Source: Ravibacter sp964559125
Lineage (GTDB): Bacteria > Bacteroidota > Bacteroidia > Cytophagales > Spirosomataceae
Assembly: GCA_964559125.1 (NCBI GenBank)
Contig: CAZLGW010000011.1
Location: 1-64,000 of the forward strand
Length of the DNA stretch: 64,000 nucleotides
Direction of reading: 5' to 3'
The position numbers and the translations under genes were made by a program. Shown here piece after piece: positions 1 through 9,376 of the stretch (within the stretch, counting starts at the first letter, position 1; each line of letters opens with the position of its first letter). The notes under the pieces were generated by a model. It saw only the letters and a list, made by a program, of their open reading frames with translations, was not told the origin of the DNA and ran no database searches.

Positions 1-2
1 AC

Positions 3-482
3 CTGCTGTCGGTCAAGCTGCTGGTAAATGATAAGAAAGCAGTTGTTGATAGTATAAAAAAAGATTTTAAGGTCATTAAAGCTGCTGGCGGGGTCGTTTA
101 CAGCAAGGATTGCTGCCTGCTGATCTACCGGAAAAAGAAATGGGATCTTCCCAAAGGCAAGCTGGACCGGGACGAGGGCTCCCGGGAGGCTGCCGTGAGG
201 GAGATCAAAGAGGAAACGGGCGTAACAGGCCGATTGCAGGATAAGATCTGTACGACCTGGCATACGTATACCTTCAATGACGAGCTGGTTCTGAAAAGAA
301 CAAAATGGTTTGTCCTCGAGTGTATTTCAGATCGTAAGATGAAGCCTCAGGCCGAAGAAGAAATAGAACGCCTGGAATGGGTACCGGTCGGCCGGGCAAA
401 ATCTTACCTGGTCAATTCCTACAGCTCGATCCGATATGTTTTTGAGCGTTTTGAAGAGAAGCTTATTGAGCTCAGTAAATAA
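3..482 (+). CDS. Nudix hydrolase, 5' end outside window
   Basis: The reading frame is open from the left window edge to the TAA at 480-482, so the start lies outside; an internal GTG at 195 is not the start because it falls inside the Nudix box. That box spans about 156-224 and reads G-x5-E-x7-REIKEETG, the Mg-binding loop that hydrolyses nucleoside diphosphates linked to another group. Upstream of it the frame reads AAGGVVYSKD and LLIYRKKKWDLPKG, the usual first strands of the fold. Substrate cannot be told. The stop abuts the stop of coaD on the other strand (convergent, zero gap). The N-terminal residues before the Nudix domain (about 35 visible) suggest an added domain upstream. Confidence 0.85.
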   Translation: MLSVKLLVNDKKAVVDSIKKDFKVIKAAGGVVYSKDCCLLIYRKKKWDLPKGKLDRDEGSREAAVREIKEETGVTGRLQDKICTTWHTYTFNDELVLKRTKWFVLECISDRKMKPQAEEEIERLEWVPVGRAKSYLVNSYSSIRYVFERFEEKLIELSK

Positions 483-956
483 TCACTGCACTGCCAGTTC
501 TTCGGGAAGACGATAGGGGAGGAACTCATCGACATTCTGGCCATAACGGTACAAGTCGCGGACAATGCTCGAACTGATCGGGGCAAGATGCGGGGAAGTG
601 ATCAGGAAAACGGTCTCTATCTCCTCGTATACATACCTGTTTACCTGGGAGATAGCGTTCTCGTATTCGAAATCGGTAGTATTCCGGAGTCCTCTTAAAA
701 TATACCTGGCGCCCATCTCCCGCGCAATCCTGGCGGTAAGACCATCGTACGAAATCACCCTTATTCTATCATTACCGGAAAAACTCCCGGCAATGAGCTT
801 CTCCATAATCTCGACAGGGAAAAACCTTTTCTTGTTGATATTAGTACCTATCCCGATGATGATCTCGTCAAAAAGAGTCATTCCCCTGGTCACGATATCA
901 TGATGACCTTTGGTGAAGGGATCGAACGAGCCGGGGAAGAGGGCTATTTTTTTCAT
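483..956 (-). CDS. coaD: Phosphopantetheine adenylyltransferase
   Basis: Transfers AMP from ATP to 4'-phosphopantetheine, the penultimate step of coenzyme A synthesis, in the cytosol. The 157-residue protein has the expected family length. The nucleotidyltransferase (T/H)xGH motif is T15-K-G-H18 after GSFDP (9-13); RGLRN with downstream DFEYE (88-99) and ISSSIVR (127-133) are the other family signatures. ATG start at 956. It follows the DUF3822 gene with a 14-base gap on the same strand, and Nudix, DUF3822 and coaD appear to be one transcription unit. Confidence 0.97.
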   Translation of the reverse strand: MKKIALFPGSFDPFTKGHHDIVTRGMTLFDEIIIGIGTNINKKRFFPVEIMEKLIAGSFSGNDRIRVISYDGLTARIAREMGARYILRGLRNTTDFEYENAISQVNRYVYEEIETVFLITSPHLAPISSSIVRDLYRYGQNVDEFLPYRLPEELAVQ

Positions 957-970
957 GGAAAAGAAATTAA

Positions 971-1858
971 TTAGAGAGCGTGGAGAAGAGCGAAGTACCT
1001 GTGATCGGCCAGGTCATAGAAAGCCTCGGGGTATTGGAGGTGCGCGGGCCTTCCGGCAAAGCGGATATGGGGTATAAAATGGGATAATTCTGCAAACAGG
1101 CCGGAAAAGGGCGTAGTTTCACCCGACAGTGTAACGCGTACGCCTTCGGGCAGATAGTCGAGTTTATTCAGGCATGAAAGTACAAAAAAAGTAGCTTCCT
1201 CGGGGTTTTGAAAGCGATAGCGGTTGCAGAGAATGAGCTTTTCGCGTTCGAATACCACTACAAAGAGGAAACCTTCATGGACGTGGATGTGAAAGCGGGG
1301 ATCCTGTCCTTCGCCGCTGAGTGAACACCCTGCAATGAGTGCGTTTGTAATGTGCGAGAAGGTAATGTCCTGTAACGCGTACTGCTCCTGGAAGAATTCC
1401 CGCCAGGCCGAAGGCATCTGGAATACATTGTGGCATCCTAACGAGGGAAGAGCCTGGAAGAGGGTTTTATTCGTTCCCAGAACCGGGTGGCCCAACGTAA
1501 GCTGGAGGTAGCGGGAAGCATATTCTTTCCGGAACAACAACTCAGGTACCAGGGTAAAGGCGTCGGAGTTGACCAGTACATTGATCTTTTTCCATCCTGT
1601 TAAAGAAAGTACCGGGTGGTCGAAAACAAGGAGCCGGAGGTTTTCAAGGACTTCGGTGTGTGAAAGAAATACATCCGAGGCAAAGTCCTCCAGCCAAATA
1701 CACTGTCCGCCGTTTTCACAGAAAAAACGGAACCTCAATTCCCCGATCTCAAGGTTCAGGGTGCTTTGATAGGCAATCTGCTGGTTGATGTTGCCTCCTG
1801 ACACAGAGGCGGTCCTTACCCACCTTGTCCCGTTCTGTATGTTAGCTGTCGTACTCAA
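971..1858 (-). CDS. DUF3822 family protein
   Basis: A 295-residue soluble protein without signal peptide or membrane segment. It resembles the Bacteroidota family DUF3822, which is commonly found next to coaD (often with rsmD between them); rsmD is absent here. Function unknown. The start is a TTG at 1858 that overlaps the stop of the upstream Nudix gene by four bases (TTGA), suggesting translational coupling; no ATG lies near the N-terminus. Family assignment rests on the overall sequence impression and on the coaD neighbour. Confidence 0.7.
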   Translation of the reverse strand: MSTTANIQNGTRWVRTASVSGGNINQQIAYQSTLNLEIGELRFRFFCENGGQCIWLEDFASDVFLSHTEVLENLRLLVFDHPVLSLTGWKKINVLVNSDAFTLVPELLFRKEYASRYLQLTLGHPVLGTNKTLFQALPSLGCHNVFQMPSAWREFFQEQYALQDITFSHITNALIAGCSLSGEGQDPRFHIHVHEGFLFVVVFEREKLILCNRYRFQNPEEATFFVLSCLNKLDYLPEGVRVTLSGETTPFSGLFAELSHFIPHIRFAGRPAHLQYPEAFYDLADHRYFALLHAL

Positions 1859-2352
1859 ATCAGTTGCTTTTGAATGGCCGGCCAGTTCCGTTGGTCAAGA
1901 AGGTATCCGGCAGAAGTAACGGAGTGAAATACCGGGTCGACACACGATGCAGGGAGGTTCCTGATCTCCCCGATCGTCATAAACCGTACATCTTCGATCA
2001 ACTGCCCGGCCGTACCAAGCTCGGGGTCGTTTCCTTTTACATAGCTTTCGCCGTTTTCGACGGAGGCTTCAAAGTAAAGTTCGATTGCGTGCAGCGGTGA
2101 TCTCAGAAACTCACGCAAAAACATGAAACGGTCAATCTCGGCCCGTAGCCCGGTTTCTTCCGATATTTCACGTTTTACCGCTTCCCGTACCGGCTCACCG
2201 AAGTTTACACCGCCTCCCGGAGGACACCAGTACAACCCATCTTCCGTTAACCCCCGGTGACCGACCAGGAGTACCCTGTTATCTTTTACGCAAATACCGG
2301 AGGCTCTCACCCGGACCCTGTGCCCAAATGTGCTGATTATTTCATCGTTCAT
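1855..2352 (-). CDS. Nudix hydrolase
   Basis: Nudix box GGGVNFGEP-REAVKREISEETGL is complete (G-x5-E-x7-REISEETG). The protein begins with a strand reading VRASGICVKDNRVLLVGHR and continues with the typical YWCPPGGGV. I start it at ATG 2352 (MNDEIIST) rather than at the TTG 39 bases upstream, giving 165 residues. Substrate unknown; the group includes ADP-ribose and NADH pyrophosphatases and nucleotide-pool cleaning enzymes. It is the first gene of the minus-strand run leading into DUF3822 and coaD. Confidence 0.85.
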   Translation of the reverse strand: MNDEIISTFGHRVRVRASGICVKDNRVLLVGHRGLTEDGLYWCPPGGGVNFGEPVREAVKREISEETGLRAEIDRFMFLREFLRSPLHAIELYFEASVENGESYVKGNDPELGTAGQLIEDVRFMTIGEIRNLPASCVDPVFHSVTSAGYLLDQRNWPAIQKQLI

Positions 2353-2437
2353 AACAGCCGACCGGCATTTAACGCCCAAATATAGCGACAAAGCGCAAAC
2401 GGCCTGTTTCTTCAGGGGAGGATTGAGCGATAAAAAA

Positions 2438-2872
2438 TCAATAGCTGCCTGAAATGTAGCTTTCCAGTGACTGGATCCTGTTCTTCTGCTCGTTGATAAT
2501 GGCGGTTACGATATCATTGATGGAAATAATCCCGAAAAGTGTCCCGTTTTCAGTTACCGGCAGGTGACGGATGTGCTTCTGAGACATTATTTCCATACAA
2601 TCCTCGACTTTCTGCTCCACATCCACGGTGATAACAGGAGAAGTCATGACGTCGCGTATCAGGGTATCTTTTGAGGCCCGGCCTTTCAGAATACCTTTCC
2701 TGGCATAGTCCCTTTCGGAAAAAATACCCGTGAGCTCGTTGTTTTCCAGTACTAAAACGGCCCCTATGTTCTTTTCCTCCATCAGTTGAAGGGCTTCGAG
2801 TACGGTATTACCAGGAGTAACATGCCACAGGTAGTTACGCACTTTCCCGTTAAGAATCTGTCTGACTTTCAT
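2438..2872 (-). CDS. CBS domain pair protein
   Basis: 144 residues made almost only of two CBS domains (about 10-60 and 75-135). Each ends in a typical block: GIFSERDYARKG in the first and GIISINDIV in the second. CBS pairs bind adenosyl ligands such as AMP, ATP or SAM and act as energy or ligand sensors. There is no attached enzyme or transporter, so the partner is unknown. ATG start at 2872. The neighbouring helicase gene is divergent with a gap of about 106 bases. Confidence 0.9.
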   Translation of the reverse strand: MKVRQILNGKVRNYLWHVTPGNTVLEALQLMEEKNIGAVLVLENNELTGIFSERDYARKGILKGRASKDTLIRDVMTSPVITVDVEQKVEDCMEIMSQKHIRHLPVTENGTLFGIISINDIVTAIINEQKNRIQSLESYISGSY

Positions 2873-2978
2873 AAGGCTTAAGTTAGTTGGTTTATATAGG
2901 AGAAATGATAAAGCCGATTTTTGATAGCTGAAAGCAATGTTTCCCGTACAAGTTAAATAATTGTTGTGAAAAGTTCAA

Positions 2979-4433
2979 TTGGATTTTGAAGATAAGCGTT
3001 TAGATTCGCTTATGAGTTCAGAGCAGCTACCTTCGGCAGTGTTCGCTTCCCGTTTTCCTTTCAGGCCTACGGAAAGCCAGGCGCGCTTTTTCCGGCAGAT
3101 GGATATTTTTCTGGGACGTATGTCCCACGAACCCGGGGCCTACGACTGCTTTGTCCTCAAAGGGTATGCCGGGACCGGCAAGACTACCCTGGTGAGCGCG
3201 CTGGTGAAATCTGCCGGAGCACTCGGTTACCGGTCGGTGCTCATGGCACCTACCGGAAGAGCTGCAAAAGTGATGAGCGGGTATTCGGGGAAAAAAGCAT
3301 TTACGATCCACCGGAAAATATACCGCCTCCAGGATACCGCCGGCGAACGGATCGCGTTTGTCAGGCAGCCCAACTACCACAATCAGACGCTTTTCGTGGT
3401 CGACGAAGCGTCGATGATCAGCGATGATGCGGTTTTCGGTTCCCGCGGATTGCTTTCAGACCTGATAGAATATGTAAGGGAAGGAGAAAACAATAAGGTT
3501 ATTTTCGTGGGCGATACCGCTCAGCTTCCACCCGTAGGCACGCTTCTGAGCCCCGCACTCGACCCGGTGTTTCTCCGGAAGAACTTCGGGGTAAACGTCA
3601 TGCAGGAAGAACTGGTGGATGTCATGAGGCAGGCCGAAGCTTCGGGTATCTTGTGGAATGCCACCAGGCTGAGAGGAGAGCTGGGCCGCGGAACCCCGTC
3701 GGTGACGATCAATGTCAGGTCATTCAGGGACATGTTCCGTATGACTACCGCGAGGCTGGAAGACGGCTTAAGATATGCGTACGACAAATTCGGGGAAGAA
3801 AACACGATTGTCCTTACCCGTTCTAACAAAGATGCCGTGCAGTACAACCAGTACATACGTCGTATCATACACTTTGCCGAAGATGAGATCGATGCCGGGG
3901 AAAGGCTGATGATCGTCAGGAATAACTATAACGTACTGGGAGAAGATTCCAGGGCGGGATTCCTGGCAAACGGCGATTTTGTCGAGTTGCTGAAGGTTCG
4001 CCGGATGGAGGAGATGCACGGCTTTCGTTTTGCGGATGTTACACTAAGGCTTACCGACTATGACAGCGAGCCTTCGTTTGATACCAAGATCATCCTCGAC
4101 ACACTCTATATGCCCACGCCTTCGCTTCAGGCAGACGACAGCAGGAAGCTTTACGAGAGCGTGCTCATGGATTATGCCGGCATATCCTCCAAAACAGAAA
4201 GGATGGAAGCGGTCAGGAAAGATCCTTACCTGAATGCGCTGCAAGTCAAATTTGCCTATGCGCTCACCTGTCATAAGGCGCAGGGAGGGCAGTGGAACGC
4301 CGTATTCGTCGACCAGGGATATATCCCCGATAACGAAGTAAATACAGACTTTCTCAGGTGGCTGTATACGGCCGTGACCAGGGCTACCGACGAACTATAC
4401 CTGATGAACTTTCATCAATCCTTTTTTGAATAA
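2979..4433 (+). CDS. RecD/Dda-like SF1 DNA helicase
   Basis: Superfamily 1 ATP-dependent helicase of 484 residues. Walker A GYAGTGKT is at 62-69, Walker B DEAS at 142-145, motif III-like GDTAQLPP at 178-185, and motifs V/VI appear near the C-terminus as ALTCHKAQGGQW and YTAVTRATDELY. This matches the short RecD2/Dda-like helicases that Bacteroidota carry outside RecBCD; no N-terminal extension of the RecD2 type is present. Start is uncertain: TTG 2979 or ATG 3012 (MSSEQLPS); the ATG is equally acceptable. Probably acts in DNA repair or fork processing. Confidence 0.88.
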   Translation: MDFEDKRLDSLMSSEQLPSAVFASRFPFRPTESQARFFRQMDIFLGRMSHEPGAYDCFVLKGYAGTGKTTLVSALVKSAGALGYRSVLMAPTGRAAKVMSGYSGKKAFTIHRKIYRLQDTAGERIAFVRQPNYHNQTLFVVDEASMISDDAVFGSRGLLSDLIEYVREGENNKVIFVGDTAQLPPVGTLLSPALDPVFLRKNFGVNVMQEELVDVMRQAEASGILWNATRLRGELGRGTPSVTINVRSFRDMFRMTTARLEDGLRYAYDKFGEENTIVLTRSNKDAVQYNQYIRRIIHFAEDEIDAGERLMIVRNNYNVLGEDSRAGFLANGDFVELLKVRRMEEMHGFRFADVTLRLTDYDSEPSFDTKIILDTLYMPTPSLQADDSRKLYESVLMDYAGISSKTERMEAVRKDPYLNALQVKFAYALTCHKAQGGQWNAVFVDQGYIPDNEVNTDFLRWLYTAVTRATDELYLMNFHQSFFE

Positions 4434-4467
4434 ATTGCCCCTGGATTTATTTATCGGGGGAAAACCT

Positions 4468-5025
4468 TTAATCAGGCAGGTTGAAAAGTTTTACGGCTTC
4501 TTCATAAGATAACGGGCCGTCGGCTATACGGGCTGCTGCCTGGCTGCCGGGTACGATAACATAACGGTACTGCCCATCCGGCGCCGTCAGGTTTCTGCCC
4601 TGATCAGGATCTGTGCTCAGGAGGCGTACCTTCTTTTCCAGCAGTGAGTACTCAAGGCGTACCTGTGTGAGGTTGCTGGCCACAACATAGGGTAACGGGC
4701 GTACCTGGTTATCGTCCTGGGTCAGTTTTACATATACCATCACCATTCCCCGTTCGAGTATAGCCTGGTCGAGAGGGGGAGCTGCGATATCGTGCTGATA
4801 CCAGACTACGCCGCTTCTTGTAGTCCTGTCCCACAAATTGGTAGTAACGGACTTCCATTCCGAGTAAATAACGTTGGCGGTGCCCGGTTCTCCCTGCTCA
4901 CCCGGAGGGCCTTGCGTACCTATGCCATCTCTGCCGGCAGGGCCTTCCGGGCCTTCACAGCTTTGAAGAGCCAGGACCGTTGTAAGGAAAAATAAAACCT
5001 GAAATACTCTGAATTTACTCGTCAT
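4468..5025 (-). CDS. Lipoprotein with collagen-like Gly-X-Y stretch
   Basis: Begins at ATG 5025 (MTSKFRVF); an upstream in-frame start at 5079 would put a charged extension before the signal peptide. The signal ends in the lipobox ALQSC with lipidated Cys23. Directly after it come Gly-X-Y triplets (GPE GPA GRD, a break, GPP GEQ GEP GTA), then a folded region of about 135 residues with no recognised domain. Gly-X-Y stretches of this kind in bacterial surface proteins form short triple helices that trimerise the attached domain. Surface exposure is likely but not shown. The gene is convergent with the helicase. Confidence 0.75.
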   Translation of the reverse strand: MTSKFRVFQVLFFLTTVLALQSCEGPEGPAGRDGIGTQGPPGEQGEPGTANVIYSEWKSVTTNLWDRTTRSGVVWYQHDIAAPPLDQAILERGMVMVYVKLTQDDNQVRPLPYVVASNLTQVRLEYSLLEKKVRLLSTDPDQGRNLTAPDGQYRYVIVPGSQAAARIADGPLSYEEAVKLFNLPD

Positions 5026-5215
5026 GTATGCCGTGAATAAAAAGTAATATAAGGCTGAAGACACCTGTCGTTTCAGCAACTTTTAAAAGGGCAGTAAATT
5101 TCTGAATTCCTAAAGACTTTAACAAAAAATGTTTCATATTTGAGTTTACGTAAAGGATGCCTGCCGATCCGGGAGACACCTTGTACGATCCTGGAAAAAT
5201 TCATTAAAACCTCTG

Positions 5216-8047
5216 ATGGCCGAAAAAAAACTTTTTCTCCTGGATGCAATGGCGCTGATTTACCGCGCTCATTTTGCATTTATCAAAGCCCCCCGCGTAA
5301 CATCAAAAGGCCAGAATACCAGCGCGGTATTCGGGTTTACCAATACGCTCCTGGAGGTGCTTCAGAAGGAGAAGCCCACTCATATCGGGGTCGCTTTCGA
5401 TACCTCTGCGCCGACATTCAGGCATATACAATACGAAGCCTACAAGGCGCAGCGGGAGGCGCAACCGGAAGATATTACTTTCGCTATTCCCAATGTAGTG
5501 AGACTGCTGAAGGCCATGAATATACCCTGTCTGACCAAAGACGGGTATGAAGCGGATGATATTATCGGTACGATTGCCAAAAAGGCGAGAAAGGACGGAT
5601 TCGAGGTGTATATGATGACACCCGACAAGGACTTCGGACAACTTGTGGAACCTTCCTTATATATCTATAAGCCGGCTTTTCTTGGGAAGGGGGCGGAAGT
5701 CCTGGGAGTAAAGGAGGTGCTCGAACGCTGGCAGATAGAGAAGATAGACCAGGTGGTGGACATGCTGGGGCTGATGGGCGACGCAGTAGACAATATTCCC
5801 GGGATACCGGGCGTAGGCGAGAAGACGGCACAAAAGCTTATCGCCCAATACGGAAGCGTAGAGTCTCTTCTTGAGCATGCTTCGGAGATCAAGGGTAAAC
5901 TGGGTGAACGGATAAGCGAGAACGGGCACCTCGCCCTTTTATCGAAGCAGTTAGCGACTATCGATGTCGACGTACCGGTTGAGTTCAATCCTGAAGACCT
6001 GGCGGTTTCTGAAGTGAACAGGGAGGAAGTAAGCCTGCTGTTTGACGAGCTCGAATTCAGGACGCTTCGCAAGAGAGTGCTGGGCGACGATCCGCTGCAA
6101 CAGGATTACCAGGCTAAGCCTGTAGCTTCGAAAACACCTTCCAACCAGCTAGACCTTTTTGCAAGCCAGGCTCCTGCAGCTGTCGCAGAAGGTACAAAAG
6201 AGCTCCCCTTGGAAACCGAACCGGCTACACCGCTGCGGACCATTGCCAACACCCGGCATCACTACCATATTGTAGATACTCCGGCGCTTCGCGAAAGCCT
6301 TGTATCCTACCTGCTGATGCAGGACCTGATCTGTTTCGATACTGAGACCACCGATACAAATGCGCTGGATGCGGAACTGGTCGGACTTTCATTTGCCTAC
6401 CTGCCCGGAGAAGCGTTTTATATACCGGTCCCTGCCGGTCGGGAGGAGGCGGCAGCGGTAGTGGCGGACTTCAGGCCTGTTTTTGAAAATCCTGCAATCG
6501 CCAAGGTGGCTCAGAATATCAAGTACGATATGCAGGTGCTGGCCCGGTATGGGGTAGAGGTAGCGGGTAAGCTGTCGGATACCATGCTGGCCCACTACCT
6601 GGTGGAGCCTGAGAAACGGCATAACATGGATATCCTTTCCGAGCATTACCTGCGTTATTCGCCGGTGTCGATCGAAACGCTGATAGGTAAAAAGGGAAAT
6701 TCCCAGGGAAATATGAGAGATGTGGATCTTCCGGCCATTGCGGAATATGCCGCCGAAGATTCAGACATTACACTGCAGCTTTATCACAAGCTGATGCCGG
6801 AGGTTGATAGTAAAGGCGCCAGGAAGCTGTTTGAGGAGGTGGAAATGCCGCTGGTGAAAGTATTGATGGATATGGAGATGGAGGGCGTGAAAGTAGACTT
6901 ACCGGCACTTCAGGAAATGTCGGGCGAACTGGAGGGGGATATCCGCAGGCTGGAGGGAGAGATATACGCACTTTCCGGTGGGCCTTTCAATCTCAATTCC
7001 CCCAAACAGCTCGGGGAAATACTTTTTGAAAAGATGCAGCTGATCAAGAACCCCAAAAAGACCAAGACGGGGCAGTATGCAACAGGAGAGGAGATCTTGT
7101 CGGGACTTGAGAATGAGCATGAAATAGCACGCAAGATCCTTGACTACCGCGAGCTGCAAAAGCTTAAATCGACCTACGTAGATGCGCTGCCTTCGATGAT
7201 CAGTAAGCATACGGGCCACATTCATACATCCTATAACCAGGCTGTAGCGGCCACTGGACGGCTTAGTTCCAACAACCCGAACCTGCAGAATATTCCTATC
7301 AGGACGCCGCGGGGACGGGAGATCAGGCGGGCTTTTATTCCCAGGAACCCGGATTTCAGGATCCTGTCGGCCGACTATTCGCAGATTGAGCTTCGGATCA
7401 TGGCGGCTTTCAGTGGTGACAAAACTATGATGGAAGCTTTCAACCAGAACCAGGATATCCATGCCAGCACCGCTTCAAAAGTATTTAAAGTACCTATGGA
7501 GCAGGTAACCCCTGAAATGCGCCGGAAGGCTAAGATGGTTAACTTTGGTATTATATACGGGATTTCGGCATTCGGGCTTGCCCAGCGGCTTGGGATTCCG
7601 AGGGGAGAAGCCGCCGGGATTATCTCGGCCTACTTCGAGGAGTTTCCCGCAGTAAAATCATATATGGACAAGGTTGTGAACGATGCGCGCGAAAACCATT
7701 TCGTGGAGACGATCCTGGGAAGGAGAAGGTACCTGCCGGATATTAACTCAAGAAACCAGACCAACCGAGGATTTGCAGAGAGGAATGCCATCAATGCGCC
7801 GATCCAGGGGTCTGCCGCAGATATGATAAAAGTGGCCATGATCAATATTCATGACTTCCTGAAAAAGGAAAATATGAAGTCGAAAATGATCCTGCAGGTT
7901 CATGATGAATTGGTTTTTGATGCCCACAGAGACGAAATTCCTTATCTCTCCGAAAAAGTGGACGAGCTCATGAGGCTGGCTGTTCCGCTGCCGGTCAAAA
8001 TGGCAACGGGTATCGGTATAGGGGACAACTGGCTGGAGGCACACTGA
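5216..8047 (+). CDS. polA: DNA polymerase I
   Basis: 943 residues with all three classic modules. The N-terminal 5'-3' exonuclease/FEN domain (about 1-300) contains YEADDIIGT and GDAVDNIPGIPGVGEKTA. The 3'-5' proofreading domain appears intact: FDTETTD near 372 and YAAEDSD near 510 hold its metal-binding acids. The polymerase has motif A DYSQIELR (near 720), motif B RRKAKMVNFGIIYG and motif C VHDELVFD (near 895). It fills gaps and removes RNA primers. ATG at 5216. The linker between FEN and exonuclease domains (about 300-350) is low-complexity and variable. Confidence 0.98.
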   Translation: MAEKKLFLLDAMALIYRAHFAFIKAPRVTSKGQNTSAVFGFTNTLLEVLQKEKPTHIGVAFDTSAPTFRHIQYEAYKAQREAQPEDITFAIPNVVRLLKAMNIPCLTKDGYEADDIIGTIAKKARKDGFEVYMMTPDKDFGQLVEPSLYIYKPAFLGKGAEVLGVKEVLERWQIEKIDQVVDMLGLMGDAVDNIPGIPGVGEKTAQKLIAQYGSVESLLEHASEIKGKLGERISENGHLALLSKQLATIDVDVPVEFNPEDLAVSEVNREEVSLLFDELEFRTLRKRVLGDDPLQQDYQAKPVASKTPSNQLDLFASQAPAAVAEGTKELPLETEPATPLRTIANTRHHYHIVDTPALRESLVSYLLMQDLICFDTETTDTNALDAELVGLSFAYLPGEAFYIPVPAGREEAAAVVADFRPVFENPAIAKVAQNIKYDMQVLARYGVEVAGKLSDTMLAHYLVEPEKRHNMDILSEHYLRYSPVSIETLIGKKGNSQGNMRDVDLPAIAEYAAEDSDITLQLYHKLMPEVDSKGARKLFEEVEMPLVKVLMDMEMEGVKVDLPALQEMSGELEGDIRRLEGEIYALSGGPFNLNSPKQLGEILFEKMQLIKNPKKTKTGQYATGEEILSGLENEHEIARKILDYRELQKLKSTYVDALPSMISKHTGHIHTSYNQAVAATGRLSSNNPNLQNIPIRTPRGREIRRAFIPRNPDFRILSADYSQIELRIMAAFSGDKTMMEAFNQNQDIHASTASKVFKVPMEQVTPEMRRKAKMVNFGIIYGISAFGLAQRLGIPRGEAAGIISAYFEEFPAVKSYMDKVVNDARENHFVETILGRRRYLPDINSRNQTNRGFAERNAINAPIQGSAADMIKVAMINIHDFLKKENMKSKMILQVHDELVFDAHRDEIPYLSEKVDELMRLAVPLPVKMATGIGIGDNWLEAH

Positions 8048-8089
8048 TTTTTCTTAACCGGTGGTAGATTTGCCGACATTAACAGAGAT

Positions 8090-9313
8090 ATGAATCACAG
8101 GGTTGTTATTACGGGTATCGGTATATATTCCTGTTTGGGCCAGGACCTTGAAACAGTCAAAAAGTCGCTGTACGAAGGGAAAAGCGGGATTATTCTTGAC
8201 CAGTCGAGGAAAGATTTCGGATTTCGCTCGGGTCTTACCGGCTATGTGCCGGAGCCCGATCTCAAGGCAAGGCTTTCGCGCAGGCAACGTATCGGGATGC
8301 ACCAGCCCGCGATGTATGCCTATATGTCTACTATCGAAGCCCTTGACCGTGCGGGGATGGATGCAGGTTACCTGGAGCGGTACGAAACCGGGATCATCTT
8401 CGGCAATGACAGTACGGCGGCTTCGGTTGTGGAAGCCATAGACAAGACTAAGGAGAAGCGGGATACGACCCTGATCGGGAGCGGCGCCATTTTTCAGAAT
8501 ATGAACAGCACGGTCAATATGAACCTTGCTACCATCTTCAGGCTGAAGGGCATCAATTTCACATTGAGCGCGGCCTGTGCTTCGGGCTCGCATGCGATCG
8601 GCATGGCGTTTCTTATGATCAGGCAGGGGCTTCAGGAGCGTATTATCTGCGGCGGAGCACAGGAGATAAACCCTTACGCCATGGCCAGCTTCGACGGCCT
8701 GGGTACTTTTTCACTCAGGGAAAGCGACCCGGTGGAAGCCTCAAGGCCTTTTGATAAAGACCGTGACGGGCTTGTTCCCGGCGGCGGTGCGGCTACTGTG
8801 ATCCTGGAATCATACGAATCGGCAAAGCAGAGAGGAGCCCTGATCCTCGGGGAAGTGATCGGCTATGGCTTCTCATCCAACGGCGATCATATCTCGAATC
8901 CCGATATAGACGGGCAACTACGGTCGCTGACTATGGCGCTTCAGCAGGGAAATGTTAAGGCCGGAGACATAGATTACATCAATGCCCACGCCACTTCGAC
9001 CCCGGTCGGGGACGCTTCGGAAGCCAGGGCGATTTATGAAATATTCGGAGACAGGGTTCCGGTAAGCTCCACGAAATCGATGACGGGCCATGAATGCTGG
9101 ATGGCGGGAGCAAGCGAGATCGTTTATTCCATGCTCATGATGGAGGGCGATTTTATAGCACCCAATATCAATTTTGAAGAGCCCGACGAGGATTCTGCAA
9201 AAATCCGGATCGTAGCCGAAACGCACCAGGCAGGCATTGAGACATTTCTTTCCAATTCTTTCGGTTTTGGCGGTACCAATTCGACGTTGATAGTAAGAAA
9301 ATGGAAAGGATGA
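8090..9313 (+). CDS. Beta-ketoacyl-ACP synthase (KAS I/II type)
   Basis: Condensing enzyme that extends an acyl-ACP with malonyl-ACP. The 407 residues carry the catalytic Cys163 in SAACASGSHAIG, the first His in NAHATSTPVGD and the second in STKSMTGHECWMAGAS, so the Cys-His-His triad is complete. The lysine-containing TKSMTGH block matches elongating KAS enzymes, but the following ECWMAG differs from the usual LLGAAG. No ACP, ketoreductase or dehydratase gene lies nearby, so whether it serves bulk fatty acid synthesis or a special product is open. It follows polA by 42 bases. Confidence 0.9.
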   Translation: MNHRVVITGIGIYSCLGQDLETVKKSLYEGKSGIILDQSRKDFGFRSGLTGYVPEPDLKARLSRRQRIGMHQPAMYAYMSTIEALDRAGMDAGYLERYETGIIFGNDSTAASVVEAIDKTKEKRDTTLIGSGAIFQNMNSTVNMNLATIFRLKGINFTLSAACASGSHAIGMAFLMIRQGLQERIICGGAQEINPYAMASFDGLGTFSLRESDPVEASRPFDKDRDGLVPGGGAATVILESYESAKQRGALILGEVIGYGFSSNGDHISNPDIDGQLRSLTMALQQGNVKAGDIDYINAHATSTPVGDASEARAIYEIFGDRVPVSSTKSMTGHECWMAGASEIVYSMLMMEGDFIAPNINFEEPDEDSAKIRIVAETHQAGIETFLSNSFGFGGTNSTLIVRKWKG

Positions 9314-9376
9314 CAGGAGTCATTTTTTTAAAGAGCAGTCTTATTTAATTTCAAAATTCGTAAAAAGTGGATCATT

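Noticed and set aside
1..482. Possible short Nudix gene starting at the internal GTG 195
   Set aside because: That start would cut the Nudix box in half; the frame is open to the window edge, so it is the end of a longer gene.
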